Position numbers and translations under genes: made by a program
Shown here: positions 51,540 through 61,468 of the stretch, in pieces
How the letters are laid out: the number at the start of each line of letters is the position of its first letter
How positions within the stretch are numbered: position 1 is the stretch's first letter
Assembly: GCF_005280205.1 (NCBI RefSeq)
Contig: NZ_SUND01000006.1
Span: forward strand, 62,001-126,000
Length of the DNA stretch: 64,000 nt
Reading direction: 5' to 3'
DNA from: Bacillus yapensis
GTDB taxonomy: Bacteria; Bacillota; Bacilli; Bacillales; Cytobacillaceae
The notes under the pieces: model-generated
Told to the model about the DNA's origin: nothing
The model's database searches: none
The model's input: only the letters and a program-made list of their open reading frames with translations

Positions 51540-52955
51540 ATGGAAGAAGCGATACATAACCCATTGATAAAAAATAGTAAACAAACTAAAAAACCATTCG
51601 TATTAGCTGCGGTAATGTTAGCCATGTTTATGGCTGCCATCGAAGCGACGATTGTAGCAACGGCAATGCCAGCGATTGTAGGAGATCTCGGGGGATTTGC
51701 TCGCTATAGCTGGATTTTTTCATCGTATCTCTTAATGAATTCAGTAACCGTTTTAATTTATGGTAAACTGTCAGATTTATATGGCAGGAAGCCAATCCTT
51801 ATCTTTGGTATTATTATCTTTTTAATCGGTTCGGTTCTTTGTGGATTTGCCGAAACGATGACGATGCTGATCATTTTTCGGTTTATTCAAGGATTTGGCG
51901 CAGGGGCAGTCATGCCTATTGCTAGTACCATCGTTGGTGATATATACACGATAGAAGAAAGAGCAAAAATTCAGGGGTATTTATCTAGTGTTTGGGGAAT
52001 ATCAGCTATTCTAGGACCAGCCATTGGAGGAATTCTTGTACAATATGTAAGCTGGCAATATGTTTTTTGGATTAATGTTCCACTAGGTATTTTGGCGATG
52101 ATTGGACTTATATTATTTTTACATGAAAATGTTGAAAAGAAAAAACATAAAATTGATTTCCTAGGAGCGTTCCTACTAACGACTGGAATCTCAACCTTAA
52201 TGCTTATTTTAGTAGAAGGTGGAACTCATTGGGCGTGGAATTCTGGACCAACGATATCACTAATTATAGTTAGCGTGACTGCACTCATTCTATTTATCTT
52301 CCAAGAAAGAAGAGCCGCAGAACCAATGATGCCTTTCTCCATTTGGAAGGAAAAATCGATTTTTATTGCCAATGTAACTTCCTTGACAACCGGTGTCATG
52401 CTGATTGGATTATCTAGTTTTCTCCCAACCTTTGTTCAGGGGGTTATGGAAGAAGCTCCGATAATTGCTGGATTTACGTTAACTACGATGTCCATTGGGT
52501 GGCCAATTGCATCTACAGTGGCGGGAAATATGCTTCTGAAAATTGGTTTTAGAGTTACAGCATTAATTGGTGGCGTTGCACTCGTCATTGGAAGTATTGT
52601 TTTCGTTCTGTTAACTCCAGAAATGGGACCGATATGGGCAGCGGTTGGCTCCTTTTTTGTCGGCATAGGGATGGGGATGACAACCACTTCGTTTATTGTA
52701 TCGATTCAGAGTACAGTTTCTTGGGAACAACGAGGTGTTGCAACGGCATCGAATATGTTTATGCGTAATCTTGGTAATACGATCGGAGCAGCCCTTCTTG
52801 GAGGAATTCTGAATAGCCAAATGATTGCTTATATGAAAGAACATGGTAAAGGAATTTCAGAAGATTTAACGCTTGACTCAGCCAATATTTTATTAAATGA
52901 AGAGCAGAGAAGCGCACTTTCAGAAGGCGTGAAAAAATACTTCAAGATGGTTTAA
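51540..52955 (+). CDS. MFS multidrug transporter (DHA2 family), 3' end frameshifted
   Basis: 471 residues as read, with 13 membrane segments. Motifs: AAIEATIVATAMPAIV in helix 1 and GKLSDLYGRKP after helix 2, typical of 14-helix drug:proton antiporters. The frame stops soon after SEGVKKYFKMV, but the sequence just downstream in another frame encodes a final helix and basic tail. One missing A in the A6 run at 52932-52937 explains this: with seven A the protein would continue KKILQDGLTISIHTVYL and reach the normal 14 helices. AGAGGTG precedes the ATG. Sequencing error, true mutation or slippage cannot be told apart. Confidence 0.85.
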   Translation: MEEAIHNPLIKNSKQTKKPFVLAAVMLAMFMAAIEATIVATAMPAIVGDLGGFARYSWIFSSYLLMNSVTVLIYGKLSDLYGRKPILIFGIIIFLIGSVLCGFAETMTMLIIFRFIQGFGAGAVMPIASTIVGDIYTIEERAKIQGYLSSVWGISAILGPAIGGILVQYVSWQYVFWINVPLGILAMIGLILFLHENVEKKKHKIDFLGAFLLTTGISTLMLILVEGGTHWAWNSGPTISLIIVSVTALILFIFQERRAAEPMMPFSIWKEKSIFIANVTSLTTGVMLIGLSSFLPTFVQGVMEEAPIIAGFTLTTMSIGWPIASTVAGNMLLKIGFRVTALIGGVALVIGSIVFVLLTPEMGPIWAAVGSFFVGIGMGMTTTSFIVSIQSTVSWEQRGVATASNMFMRNLGNTIGAALLGGILNSQMIAYMKEHGKGISEDLTLDSANILLNEEQRSALSEGVKKYFKMV

Positions 52956-53050
52956 CTATATCGATTCACACGGTTTACTTAACCGTCCTTGCTTTTGCAT
53001 TGATTAGTTTTATTCTCATTGTATTTCTCCCAAAGAAAAAGCAATCTTAA
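52938..53050 (+). pseudogene. Out-of-frame C-terminal helix of the MFS transporter
   Basis: Reading ATA CTT CAA GAT GGT gives ILQDGLTISIHTVYLTV, then a hydrophobic helix and a PKKKQS end, the expected last segment of a DHA2 exporter. It joins the upstream gene if one base is added to the A run at 52932-52937. It ends 16 bases before ccpC. Confidence 0.8.
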
Positions 53051-53066
53051 TAAAGAAGGTGAGCGT

Positions 53067-53951
53067 ATGTCGACATTATCATCATTTCATCTTCTCTCTG
53101 TGTTAGCTTCGGAAATGAACATGCGCAAGGCAGCTGAACGACTATTCGTATCCCAGCCGGCTTTAAGTCAAAGACTCCAGACGATTGAAAGCGAATGGGG
53201 AACGAAGCTTTTTATTCGGTCTCAAAAAGGGCTAACTTTGACACCTGCAGGAGAGCTTGTTGTTAAATTTGTCAATGAAGTTCTAGAGAAAGAAGAAAAG
53301 GTGAAAGAAGCCATTACTGCTATGAATTCTGAAGTGTATGGAACATTAAAGATAGCGGTCGCTTCTATCGTAGGTCAAAATTGGCTGCCAAAAGTATTAA
53401 AGAGATTCGTAGATCGATATCCCCATGCCAAAGTTCAATTGGTGACAGGATGGAGCAGTGAGATATTACGTTCGATTTATGAAGACGATGTTCATATAGG
53501 AATTATCAGAGGGACACCTGATTGGAAGGGTGTAAAAATTCATCTTTTTGAAGACCATTTATATTTGGTGGATAAAGAAATCACATCCCCTGAACAAGTA
53601 CTGACAACCGATCGACCATTTATTCAATTTAAAAGTGATTCGAACTATTTTCAGGAAATTCAAGACTGGTGGCATCGTCAGTTTCAAACGATGCCAAAAA
53701 GAACGATCGTCGTTGACCAAATTGAGACATGTAAGCAAATGGCTTTTAACGGAATTGGTTATGCCATTCTTCCTGCGATTACGTTGAACGGTAGCGAGAA
53801 GGATATATTTAAAATTCCTTTGCTGGATGAAAACGGGGAACCACTCAAAAGGGATACATGGCTCCTTGGCTATGAATCGGCCTTTAAGTTAAAGCAGGTT
53901 CAAGCTTTTGTTAGTTTAATACAAGAATATATTGAAGAAGAGACAAAATAG
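53067..53951 (+). CDS. ccpC: LysR-family regulator CcpC
   Basis: 294 residues (B. subtilis CcpC 293). The N-terminal helix-turn-helix has MRKAAERLFVSQPALSQRLQ; the rest is a LysR substrate domain with WLPKVLKRFVDRYPHAKVQL. In B. subtilis CcpC represses citrate synthase and aconitase genes and responds to citrate. The start at 53067 has AAGGTGAG upstream. Its place just before dapH and after darB fits ykuM; the flavodoxin genes ykuNOP of B. subtilis are absent. Confidence 0.9.
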   Translation: MSTLSSFHLLSVLASEMNMRKAAERLFVSQPALSQRLQTIESEWGTKLFIRSQKGLTLTPAGELVVKFVNEVLEKEEKVKEAITAMNSEVYGTLKIAVASIVGQNWLPKVLKRFVDRYPHAKVQLVTGWSSEILRSIYEDDVHIGIIRGTPDWKGVKIHLFEDHLYLVDKEITSPEQVLTTDRPFIQFKSDSNYFQEIQDWWHRQFQTMPKRTIVVDQIETCKQMAFNGIGYAILPAITLNGSEKDIFKIPLLDENGEPLKRDTWLLGYESAFKLKQVQAFVSLIQEYIEEETK

Positions 53952-54039
53952 ATTTTGCTTGTTTTGCTTTTTTTATTTTGCTAAAGTAAGATTCAGAATG
54001 TACATAATAAATGTATGAGTAAACATAGGAGGTACATAA

Positions 54040-54753
54040 ATGACTAAAATGATGGATGCAAACGAAATTATTTCGTTTATCGCAAATAGCAAGAAATCAA
54101 CACCAGTAAAGGTGTATGTGAAGGGTCAATTAGATGGAATCGATTTTGGGACAGGCTCAAAATCTTTCATCACTGGTAATACTGGTGTAGTTTTCGGAGA
54201 GTGGAGCGAAATCGGTCCAGTGCTTGAAGCAAACCAAGGGAAAATTGAAGACTATGTTGTGGAAAACGACCGTAGAAATTCTGCGATTCCACTTTTAGAT
54301 ATGAAAAACATTAAAGCGCGAATTGAGCCAGGTGCGGTTATCCGTGACCAGGTTGAAATCGGTGAAAATGCAGTTATTATGATGGGAGCTTCTATTAACA
54401 TTGGTGCTGTTATCGGTGAAGGAACAATGATTGATATGAACGTTGTTCTAGGTGGAAGAGCTACAGTCGGAAAGAACTGCCATATCGGTGCTGGTTCAGT
54501 TTTAGCAGGTGTTATTGAACCACCATCTGCTAAGCCGGTAGTTGTTGAGGATGATGTACTTATCGGAGCAAATGTTGTTGTTCTTGAAGGTGTAACAGTT
54601 GGAAAAGGTGCTCGTGTAGCTGCTGGTGCAATTGTTATTGAAGACGTGCCACCAAACACATTAGTAGCAGGTGTTCCAGCACGTGTCATCAAAGAAATCG
54701 ATGAGAAGACATTATCTAAAACAGAAATTATGCAGGCATTACGCAATCTATAA
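54040..54753 (+). CDS. dapH: Tetrahydrodipicolinate N-acetyltransferase
   Basis: 237 residues (B. subtilis DapH 236). The N-terminal domain has [17 protein letters not shown]; the C-terminal half is a left-handed beta helix of hexapeptide repeats ([20 protein letters not shown] and on), ending in [13 protein letters not shown]. It acetylates tetrahydrodipicolinate in the acetyl branch of diaminopimelate/lysine synthesis. GGAGGT precedes the ATG. dapL follows after 56 bases with a small palindrome between. Confidence 0.96.
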   Translation: MTKMMDANEIISFIANSKKSTPVKVYVKGQLDGIDFGTGSKSFITGNTGVVFGEWSEIGPVLEANQGKIEDYVVENDRRNSAIPLLDMKNIKARIEPGAVIRDQVEIGENAVIMMGASINIGAVIGEGTMIDMNVVLGGRATVGKNCHIGAGSVLAGVIEPPSAKPVVVEDDVLIGANVVVLEGVTVGKGARVAAGAIVIEDVPPNTLVAGVPARVIKEIDEKTLSKTEIMQALRNL

Positions 54754-54761
54754 AACTGTTC

Positions 54762-54791
54762 AAGCGTGGATACGTATCCACGCTTTCTTAA
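54762..54791 (+). terminator. Palindrome between dapH and dapL
   Basis: AGCGTGGATAC-GTATCCACGCT (54763-54784) is a perfect 22-bp palindrome followed by TTCTTAAT. It may end part of the transcripts or set the ratio of the two gene products. Confidence 0.65.
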
Positions 54792-54809
54792 TAGGCGGAG
54801 GGATGAGGA

Positions 54810-55931
54810 ATGCCATTTGTTCAAATACGTAGAGACTTACACAAAATACCTGAACTAGGCTTTCAGGAGTTTAAAACGCAGAGTTATTTGTTGAACTACT
54901 TACAATCTTTACCTCAAGATCGTCTCCAAATAAAAACATGGAAAACCGGTATTTTTGTTAGGATTGATGGGCTCAACCCCCAAAAAACGATTGGTTATCG
55001 AACGGATATTGATGGACTTCCGATCGTCGAAGAGACAAATTTGCCTTTTCATTCAGAGCATCCTGATAACATGCATGCGTGTGGGCATGATGTTCATATG
55101 AGTATTGCCTTAGGCTTGGTCACCCATTTTGTGCAAAATCCAATTATGGATAACCTATTGTTTATTTTTCAACCGGCTGAGGAAGGCCCTGGCGGTGCAG
55201 AACCGATGTTGAAATCGGAGATTATGCAGGAATGGAAGCCTGATATGATTTTTGCCCTTCATATTGCTCCTGAATATCCTGTAGGTTCTATCGCTATCAA
55301 AGAAGGTTTACTGTTTGCTAATACGTCAGAGTTATTTATTGACTTAAAAGGCAAGGGAGGACATGCAGCTTATCCTCATCAAACGAATGATATGGTTGTA
55401 GCCGCTTGTTCGCTCGTCACACAATTACAGACGGTTGTTGCTAGAAATGTGAATCCGCTAGATAGTGCAGTCATCACGATTGGGAAGATCACGGGTGGAA
55501 CGGTACAAAATATCATTGCAGAGAAAGCAAGGTTAGAAGGAACCATTAGAACCCTTTCTGCGGAGTCAATGGTAAAGGTGAAAAAGAGAATTGAAGCCAT
55601 TGTTAAGGGAATCGAAGTAGGATATGAGTGTGAAACAAGCATTGATTATGGAAGCATGTACTATCAGGTATATAATGAAGAAACATTAACAAGAGAATTC
55701 ATGGATTTTGTTTCGGAGAATACCGAAATCAATGTGATTGAATGTGAAAAGGCGATGACAGGTGAAGATTTTGGCTATATGCTAAAAGAAATTCCAGGCT
55801 TCATGTTATGGCTCGGTGTGGATTCAGAATTTGGTCTCCACCATTCGAAGTTGAATCCAAATGAGGATGCCATCGACAAGGCAATTTCGTTTATCTCAGA
55901 ATATATTAAGTTTAAAGGGAACCAGAGCTAA
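54810..55931 (+). CDS. dapL: N-acetyldiaminopimelate deacetylase
   Basis: 373 residues (B. subtilis YkuR 374), M20 peptidase family. Metal-binding motifs are [11 protein letters not shown] (about 88-98), [13 protein letters not shown] (about 124) and LHIAPEYP; the C-terminal [11 protein letters not shown] holds another ligand region. It removes acetate from N-acetyl-diaminopimelate to give LL-diaminopimelate. GGAGGGATGAGGA precedes the ATG. Symbol dapL is used for this deacetylase in Bacillus; the same symbol elsewhere means an aminotransferase. Confidence 0.93.
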   Translation: MPFVQIRRDLHKIPELGFQEFKTQSYLLNYLQSLPQDRLQIKTWKTGIFVRIDGLNPQKTIGYRTDIDGLPIVEETNLPFHSEHPDNMHACGHDVHMSIALGLVTHFVQNPIMDNLLFIFQPAEEGPGGAEPMLKSEIMQEWKPDMIFALHIAPEYPVGSIAIKEGLLFANTSELFIDLKGKGGHAAYPHQTNDMVVAACSLVTQLQTVVARNVNPLDSAVITIGKITGGTVQNIIAEKARLEGTIRTLSAESMVKVKKRIEAIVKGIEVGYECETSIDYGSMYYQVYNEETLTREFMDFVSENTEINVIECEKAMTGEDFGYMLKEIPGFMLWLGVDSEFGLHHSKLNPNEDAIDKAISFISEYIKFKGNQS

Positions 55932-55953
55932 TTCACAATAGCTCTGGTTTTTC
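55920..55953 (+). terminator. Terminator of dapH-dapL, overlapping the stop codon
   Basis: AACCAGAGCTA pairs with TAGCTCTGGTT around an 8-base loop, followed by TTTCTT. The dapL TAA lies in the stem. Confidence 0.9.
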
Positions 55954-56098
55954 TTATCCGTATTAAACAGACTTTGATCAAGATGAAAAAGTTTTCAAAA
56001 AAGGAAAATAATTCGAAAAAATAGTGGTAAATTATTTCGCAATCCGTTATATTTGTATTTACGTTCTAATTTTTTTAAGAACTAGGGGGGAATAGATA

Positions 56099-57853
56099 TT
56101 GGTAACTTTTAAAAAGCTTAAAGAGTTTTATTGGCCTTATAAGAAATATTTTTTATGGTCTATTTTGTTTATGCTGCTAATTACTGGAATTACGGTTGTC
56201 TATCCAATTATTCTTCAAATTACCATTGATGAAGTTGTACTTGGTGGAAAATACGAATGGATTCCATACTTAGCACTAGGTTTTATCGGGATTATGATTA
56301 TAAAAGGGGCAGGAACGTATATTCATCAATATACAGGTGAACTGTTTGGGATCACCTCTGTATACAAATTAAGAAATGCCTTATATGGAAAGTTACAATA
56401 CTTGCCTTTTCGCTATTATGATAATGCAAAGACAGGGGATTTAATGTCGAGACTGACTTCAGATGTTGAAGGCTTCCGATTCTTTTTATCTTTTGGATTT
56501 TCTGAATTATTAAGATTGATCGTTTTGATTGCAACAACATTTGGGGTTATGTTTTATTATTCTCCATCACTTACGTTTGTGACGTTAGCAACGCTTCCTT
56601 TTTTAGCGATTGTTGTCTACAAATTTGAAAAATCCGTACATCCTGCTTTTAGAGGAATCCGAAAATCCTTTGGAAAACTAAATACAAATGTTCAAGAAAA
56701 TATTAGCGGAATTAATACGGTGAAATCTTTATCGCGTGAAGATTTTGTTATCGATAAATTTAATTCTTCGAATGGTGATTATAAAGACAAATATCTTTTT
56801 ACATCCAGTATTTGGGCTAAGTACTTCCCGCTTATGGAGTTTCTAGGGAATATCAGTGTCGTTCTTCTCTTTTCTTATGGAGGATACTTGGTCATTAACG
56901 ACAGTCTCCAACCAGGAGAGCTCGTTGCTTTTTATAGTTTAGTGGGTTATATCATATGGCCGATTGCGAATCTTGGCTTTGTCATTAATCTATTCTCACA
57001 GTCGAAGGCTTCTGGCGAGAGATTACTAGAAATACTTGAGGAAGATAACGAAATCACTGATATGGATGATGCGATTCAAGCGAATAAACTAAAAGGTGAT
57101 GTGGAGTTTCAAAATGTCACTCTACGCTATGGGGAGGACGATCAGGAGGCATTGTACGATATCAGCTTCAAAGCCTCACCTGGAAAAGTGATTGGACTTA
57201 TCGGTTCAACAGGTTCTGGAAAAACAAGTTTGACCCAATTGATGACACGATTCTACGAACCAATTCGCGGAGATGTGTTAATTGATGGAGTTAGTGTAAA
57301 AAACTATTCTCTACATTCGTTAAGAAGCAATATCGGTTTTGTCTTACAGGAATCATTTCTATTCTCGTCATCTATTAAGGCGAATATCTCATATGGACGT
57401 CCTGATGCAACAATGGAAGAAATTATTGATGCAGCCAAAAGAGCTCAAGCTCATGAATTTATTATGGAGTTACCTGATGGTTACGACACGATGCTAGGAG
57501 AAAGAGGGATGGGGCTGTCTGGTGGTCAAAAACAACGGATTGCGATTGCCCGTTCTATCTGTGTTGACCCGAGTATCTTGATCCTTGATGATGCAACGAG
57601 TGCTGTTGATATGGAAACAGAATTTCAAATTCAGAAGGCGTTAAAAGAAGTCATGAAAGGGCGAACAACCTTTATTATTGCTCATCGTATTTCATCCTTG
57701 AAGCATGCTGATGAAATACTTGTTCTAGAGAATGGTAAAATCGTTGAGCGTGGGACACACGAATTTCTTCTCTCTAATGATGGTCCATATCAGCGTATTT
57801 ATAATATTCAATATCAGGATCAAGAAAAAGTAATGCACGAGCAGATAGGTTAG
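56099..57853 (+). CDS. yknU: ABC exporter half-transporter, degenerate-site partner
   Basis: 584 residues. Six membrane helices (about 15-300) and a nucleotide-binding domain with Walker A GSTGSGKTS (about 371), signature LSGGQKQR and Walker B ILILDDATSAVD. The residue after Walker B is Asp instead of the catalytic Glu. The next gene has Glu there but an altered signature, so the two form an asymmetric heterodimer as in BmrCD. The start is TTG with GGGGGG 8 bases upstream. Size and position fit YknU of B. subtilis; YfiB or BmrC are alternatives. Substrate unknown. Confidence 0.82.
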   Translation: MVTFKKLKEFYWPYKKYFLWSILFMLLITGITVVYPIILQITIDEVVLGGKYEWIPYLALGFIGIMIIKGAGTYIHQYTGELFGITSVYKLRNALYGKLQYLPFRYYDNAKTGDLMSRLTSDVEGFRFFLSFGFSELLRLIVLIATTFGVMFYYSPSLTFVTLATLPFLAIVVYKFEKSVHPAFRGIRKSFGKLNTNVQENISGINTVKSLSREDFVIDKFNSSNGDYKDKYLFTSSIWAKYFPLMEFLGNISVVLLFSYGGYLVINDSLQPGELVAFYSLVGYIIWPIANLGFVINLFSQSKASGERLLEILEEDNEITDMDDAIQANKLKGDVEFQNVTLRYGEDDQEALYDISFKASPGKVIGLIGSTGSGKTSLTQLMTRFYEPIRGDVLIDGVSVKNYSLHSLRSNIGFVLQESFLFSSSIKANISYGRPDATMEEIIDAAKRAQAHEFIMELPDGYDTMLGERGMGLSGGQKQRIAIARSICVDPSILILDDATSAVDMETEFQIQKALKEVMKGRTTFIIAHRISSLKHADEILVLENGKIVERGTHEFLLSNDGPYQRIYNIQYQDQEKVMHEQIG

Positions 57854-57863
57854 GAGGGATTCG

Positions 57864-59690
57864 ATGAACAAGAAAAAGGAATCAATCAATGAAAATGTGT
57901 TAAAAAGATTTCAATATTCTACAGAACAAGTAATTGAAAAGCCTTTTAACTGGGCACAAATGATTAGGCTCTTTAGTTACATGAAGCCTTATAGTAAAAA
58001 TTACTTACCTTTGTCGGTTCTGATGGTACTCCTAACTACAGCTGTACGTCTCATCATCCCAATTTTGATTGGGGTATATGTACTAGACAAAGCGATCATT
58101 GAAAAAGATACCGGCATGTTAACTCAATTAATTATTTGGATCGCTGTTTTGTATGCTCTTTTTTATATCGCCAATATTCTAAGGATACGATGGATGAATC
58201 AGTTAGGGCAAAGCGTTATCTATGATTTGCGACAACATTTATTTACACATGTTCAGAGCCTTTCGCATCGCTTCTTTGATCAAAGGTCTGCAGGCTCAAT
58301 ACTCGTTCGTATCATGAATGATATCAATTCCTTACAGGAATTATTTACGAATGGGGTCATTAATCTATTGATGGACATGATCTTACTTGTAGGGATATTT
58401 ACGATTTTGTTTTCTTTAAGCCCCGAGTTAACACTGGCTGTCATGGTTATTCTACCTCTAATGTTTTTTATTACAACGAGCTTAAGAAGGAATATCCGTC
58501 GTTCATGGCAAATTGTTCGATTGAATCAATCAAAGCTAAATTCTCATTTAAATGAAAGTATTCAAGGGATTCGCGTGACCCAATCCTTTACACAGGAAAA
58601 GGAGAACATGGGATTCTTTGATGGTGTGAATACGGAGACCTTTGAAAGCTGGAGAGTCGCTTCTAAGAAAAACTCTATGTTCAGACCATTCGTAGAGCTA
58701 ACGAATGCAGTGGGGACAGCGGTTCTAATCTGGTATGGGGTGCACTTGATGCAAACAGGCTCTTTGTCAATTGGTGTCTTTGTGTCTTTTGCCTTCTATT
58801 TAGGGATGTTCTGGGAACCGATTTCCCGTTTAGGTCAAGTGTATAACCAATTATTAATTGGGATGGCCTCCTCAGAGAGAATCTTTGAATTCTTGGATGA
58901 GAGACCGATTGTCTCAGAGAAAAAAGAGTCAATTCAATTAGAGGAAATAAATGGCCATATTGAATTCAAGGATGTTGTCTTTTCATATGACGAAAAACGC
59001 CCAGCTCTTAAAGGCATTAATTTAGAGATGGCAGCTGGGCAAACTGTTGCCCTAGTAGGGCATACTGGTTCAGGAAAAACAACAATTGCCAATCTTGTCA
59101 GCCGTTTTTATGACCCAACAGATGGTCAAGTGTTGATTGATGGCCATAATTTAAAGGATGTTTCCTTAAAAGACTTACGTGAGCAAATAAGTGTTGTACT
59201 TCAAGATACATTTATCTTTTCAGGTACGATTGCGGAAAATATTCGTTTTGGTAACCCAAGTGCAACGGATGAAGAGGTAAGACGTGCAGCAGAGGCTGTC
59301 GGCGCAAATAGCTTTATTGAAAGATTACCTAATGGCTATGAGACTGAGGTAGAAGAGCGGGGGAATGTGCTATCAGTTGGAGAGCGTCAGCTACTTTCGT
59401 TCGCGCGCGCAATCCTTGCAAACCCACGGATTCTTATTTTAGATGAGGCGACAGCTAGTATTGATACTGAAACCGAGGTAAAGATACAAACCGCTTTACG
59501 AACTTTACTTAAAGGAAGAACAGCGATTATTATTGCTCACCGCTTATCGACGATCCGTGAGTCGGATAATATTATTGTACTTGACCATGGGAATATTATT
59601 GAACAAGGAAATCATCAGCAATTGATGGATTTGAAAGGTGAGTATTATCACCTCATCAAAGCCCAGTTTAATATGCTGAGTGCAATTTAA
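57864..59690 (+). CDS. yknV: ABC exporter half-transporter, catalytic-site partner
   Basis: 608 residues. A soluble N-terminal stretch of about 45 residues, six membrane helices, then a nucleotide-binding domain with Walker A GHTGSGKTT, Walker B ILILDEATASID (catalytic Glu present) and a changed signature LSVGERQ in place of LSGGQ. It forms a heterodimer with the gene 10 bases upstream. AGGAGGG precedes the ATG. Size fits YknV (about 604). A terminator follows. Confidence 0.82.
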   Translation: MNKKKESINENVLKRFQYSTEQVIEKPFNWAQMIRLFSYMKPYSKNYLPLSVLMVLLTTAVRLIIPILIGVYVLDKAIIEKDTGMLTQLIIWIAVLYALFYIANILRIRWMNQLGQSVIYDLRQHLFTHVQSLSHRFFDQRSAGSILVRIMNDINSLQELFTNGVINLLMDMILLVGIFTILFSLSPELTLAVMVILPLMFFITTSLRRNIRRSWQIVRLNQSKLNSHLNESIQGIRVTQSFTQEKENMGFFDGVNTETFESWRVASKKNSMFRPFVELTNAVGTAVLIWYGVHLMQTGSLSIGVFVSFAFYLGMFWEPISRLGQVYNQLLIGMASSERIFEFLDERPIVSEKKESIQLEEINGHIEFKDVVFSYDEKRPALKGINLEMAAGQTVALVGHTGSGKTTIANLVSRFYDPTDGQVLIDGHNLKDVSLKDLREQISVVLQDTFIFSGTIAENIRFGNPSATDEEVRRAAEAVGANSFIERLPNGYETEVEERGNVLSVGERQLLSFARAILANPRILILDEATASIDTETEVKIQTALRTLLKGRTAIIIAHRLSTIRESDNIIVLDHGNIIEQGNHQQLMDLKGEYYHLIKAQFNMLSAI

Positions 59691-59701
59691 TTTTTATTGG
59701 C

Positions 59702-59738
59702 AAAAAAACGAACGTTAGTGATAATGTTCGTTTTTTTG
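59702..59738 (+). terminator. Terminator of the ABC exporter operon
   Basis: AAAAAAACGAAC pairs with GTTCGTTTTTTT around a 12-base loop. Confidence 0.9.
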
Positions 59739-59794
59739 TTGTTTGTAACTTTTCCAAATTTTAGACGTCAATACAAAAAAGGGGTGAAATTTGG

Positions 59795-60688
59795 GTGATT
59801 ATGAAAAAAATATTAGTTTTGCTAACTTTATCAACGGTAATGATTTTGGGTGCTTGTAGTGCTGGGTCGGAAGAGAGCAAAGAACAAAGTGCAATGGATA
59901 TGGCAACTGAAAATTCAGGTAGCAAAAATGAAGATGTTGCGCTTACAGAAGGTGGCAGTGAGGCTGAGGAAAATCCGTCAGAAGAGATGAACCGAATGGT
60001 CATCTACAATGCGGAACTAAGCATTGAAGTGAAGGATTTTCAGGATTCTATGACTCAGATTGAGGCGAAAGCAGCAAATTATGGTGGATATATTGTTGAA
60101 TCTAATACATATCAAGATGCAGACGAAATATATAGCGGCACGATTATCGCAAGGGTTCCACAAGATAAATTTCAGGCCTTTTTGAATGACACAGAAGGAC
60201 TAGCGGTAAAGGTCTACAATCGCACTGTGAACGGGGAGGATATCACCGAGGAGTACATAGACCTTGAATCGAGGCTGAAATCTAAACGGGTGGTAGAAGA
60301 GCGGTTGCTAGAGTTTATGAAAAAAGCAGAAAAAACTGAAGACCTTTTAAAAATTTCAAACGACTTGGCTACAGTTCAGGAAGAAATAGAGCAGATAGTA
60401 GGGAGAATGAAGTATCTAGAAAATCAGAGTGCGTTTTCAACGGTTACAATCTCTTTAAGTGAAGACAAGATTGCTACTCCAAATGTGGATAATAAGGATT
60501 TAAATACTTGGGAGCGAACAAAGAATCAATTTATCACAAGTCTTCATTATTTACTATCTCTTGCATCAGGCTTGGTGGTCCTCGTGATAGGGAATATTCC
60601 AATCCTTGTATTGCTCGTCGTGTTAGGAATTCCCGTTTTTATTCTTATGAGAAAAAGATGGAATAATAAAACTTCGGATGACAAATAA
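59795..60688 (+). CDS. DUF4349 lipoprotein
   Basis: 297 residues. The signal peptide ends in the lipobox ILGACS (Cys about 21), followed by a Ser/Glu-rich linker, the DUF4349 domain (RMVIYNAELSIEV to about residue 225, including a coiled-coil LLKISNDLATVQEEIEQI) and a C-terminal membrane helix (about 250-280) with a basic tail. It is therefore anchored at both ends. The GTG start has GGGGTG 8 bases upstream; an ATG two codons later is too far from it. Function unknown. Confidence 0.85.
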   Translation: MIMKKILVLLTLSTVMILGACSAGSEESKEQSAMDMATENSGSKNEDVALTEGGSEAEENPSEEMNRMVIYNAELSIEVKDFQDSMTQIEAKAANYGGYIVESNTYQDADEIYSGTIIARVPQDKFQAFLNDTEGLAVKVYNRTVNGEDITEEYIDLESRLKSKRVVEERLLEFMKKAEKTEDLLKISNDLATVQEEIEQIVGRMKYLENQSAFSTVTISLSEDKIATPNVDNKDLNTWERTKNQFITSLHYLLSLASGLVVLVIGNIPILVLLVVLGIPVFILMRKRWNNKTSDDK

Positions 60689-60761
60689 GATGCAAACTAA
60701 TGTATTTTCTTTTAAAGGAATATGCTAAAATAGGGACATCATTTTACTCGGGGGAATAAAA

Positions 60762-61424
60762 GTGAAGAAGGAATTTGCTGTAATTGGACTCGGTCGATTT
60801 GGAGGAAGTATTGTACGTGAATTGGCTGATCAGGGCTTAGAAGTGATGGCAATTGATTTTAAAGAAGAGCGTGTTAATGAATTTTCGATGATCGCTTCCC
60901 ATGCTGTAATGGGTGACACGACTGATGAATCTGTCTTAAAGGGCATAGGGATTCGTAACTTTGACCATGTCATTGTTGCGATTGGAGACGATATTCAAGC
61001 CAGTATTTTAACTACCCTTATGTTAAAAGAACTCGGGGTTAAGCATATAACTGTTAAAGCTCAAAATGATTACCATGAGAAGGTGCTGCTGAAAATTGGG
61101 GCAGATACTGTTGTTCATCCAGAAAGAGATATGGGAAAAAGAATCGCACACAAGCTTGTGTCAAACAGTGTTCTAGATTACTTAGAGCTTTCTGATGAGC
61201 ATAGTATCGTTGAAATTGCTGCTGGTGGTGGCGTGGTTGGTCACAGTATCATTGATCTCGATATACGAGCAAAGTATGGAATTAACATTGTTGCGATTAA
61301 ACGAGGAAATGATATAAATGTGTCTCCACAAGCGTCTGAAGTCATTTTGGAGAATGATGTCTTGATTGTTATCGGTGCAGATTCAGATATCAATCGTTTT
61401 GAAAAAAAGGTAATGAACAATTAA
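60762..61424 (+). CDS. ktrC: Ktr potassium uptake regulatory subunit KtrC
   Basis: 220 residues (B. subtilis KtrC 221). An RCK_N domain with the nucleotide motif VIGLGRFGGSIVREL (about 7-21) and AIDFKEERV, then an RCK_C domain (about 135-220) that binds c-di-AMP in B. subtilis. It gates the KtrD channel, whose gene end lies at the left edge of the window. The GTG start has GGGGGA upstream. In B. subtilis it also lies close to rnjA. Confidence 0.94.
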   Translation: MKKEFAVIGLGRFGGSIVRELADQGLEVMAIDFKEERVNEFSMIASHAVMGDTTDESVLKGIGIRNFDHVIVAIGDDIQASILTTLMLKELGVKHITVKAQNDYHEKVLLKIGADTVVHPERDMGKRIAHKLVSNSVLDYLELSDEHSIVEIAAGGGVVGHSIIDLDIRAKYGINIVAIKRGNDINVSPQASEVILENDVLIVIGADSDINRFEKKVMNN

Positions 61425-61430
61425 TTTAAA

Positions 61431-61466
61431 AAGGGGAGTGTCCATAATTTGGACACTCCCCTTAAT
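61431..61466. terminator. Bidirectional terminator between ktrC and rnjA
   Basis: AAGGGGAGTGTCCA pairs with TGGACACTCCCCTT around a short AT loop. Confidence 0.94.
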
Positions 61467-61468
61467 GT

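Noticed and set aside
54252-54824. 190-codon frame antisense to dapH
   Set aside because: It mirrors the hexapeptide repeats of dapH (Ile/Ala/Thr-Pro-rich shadow) and has no ribosome site.
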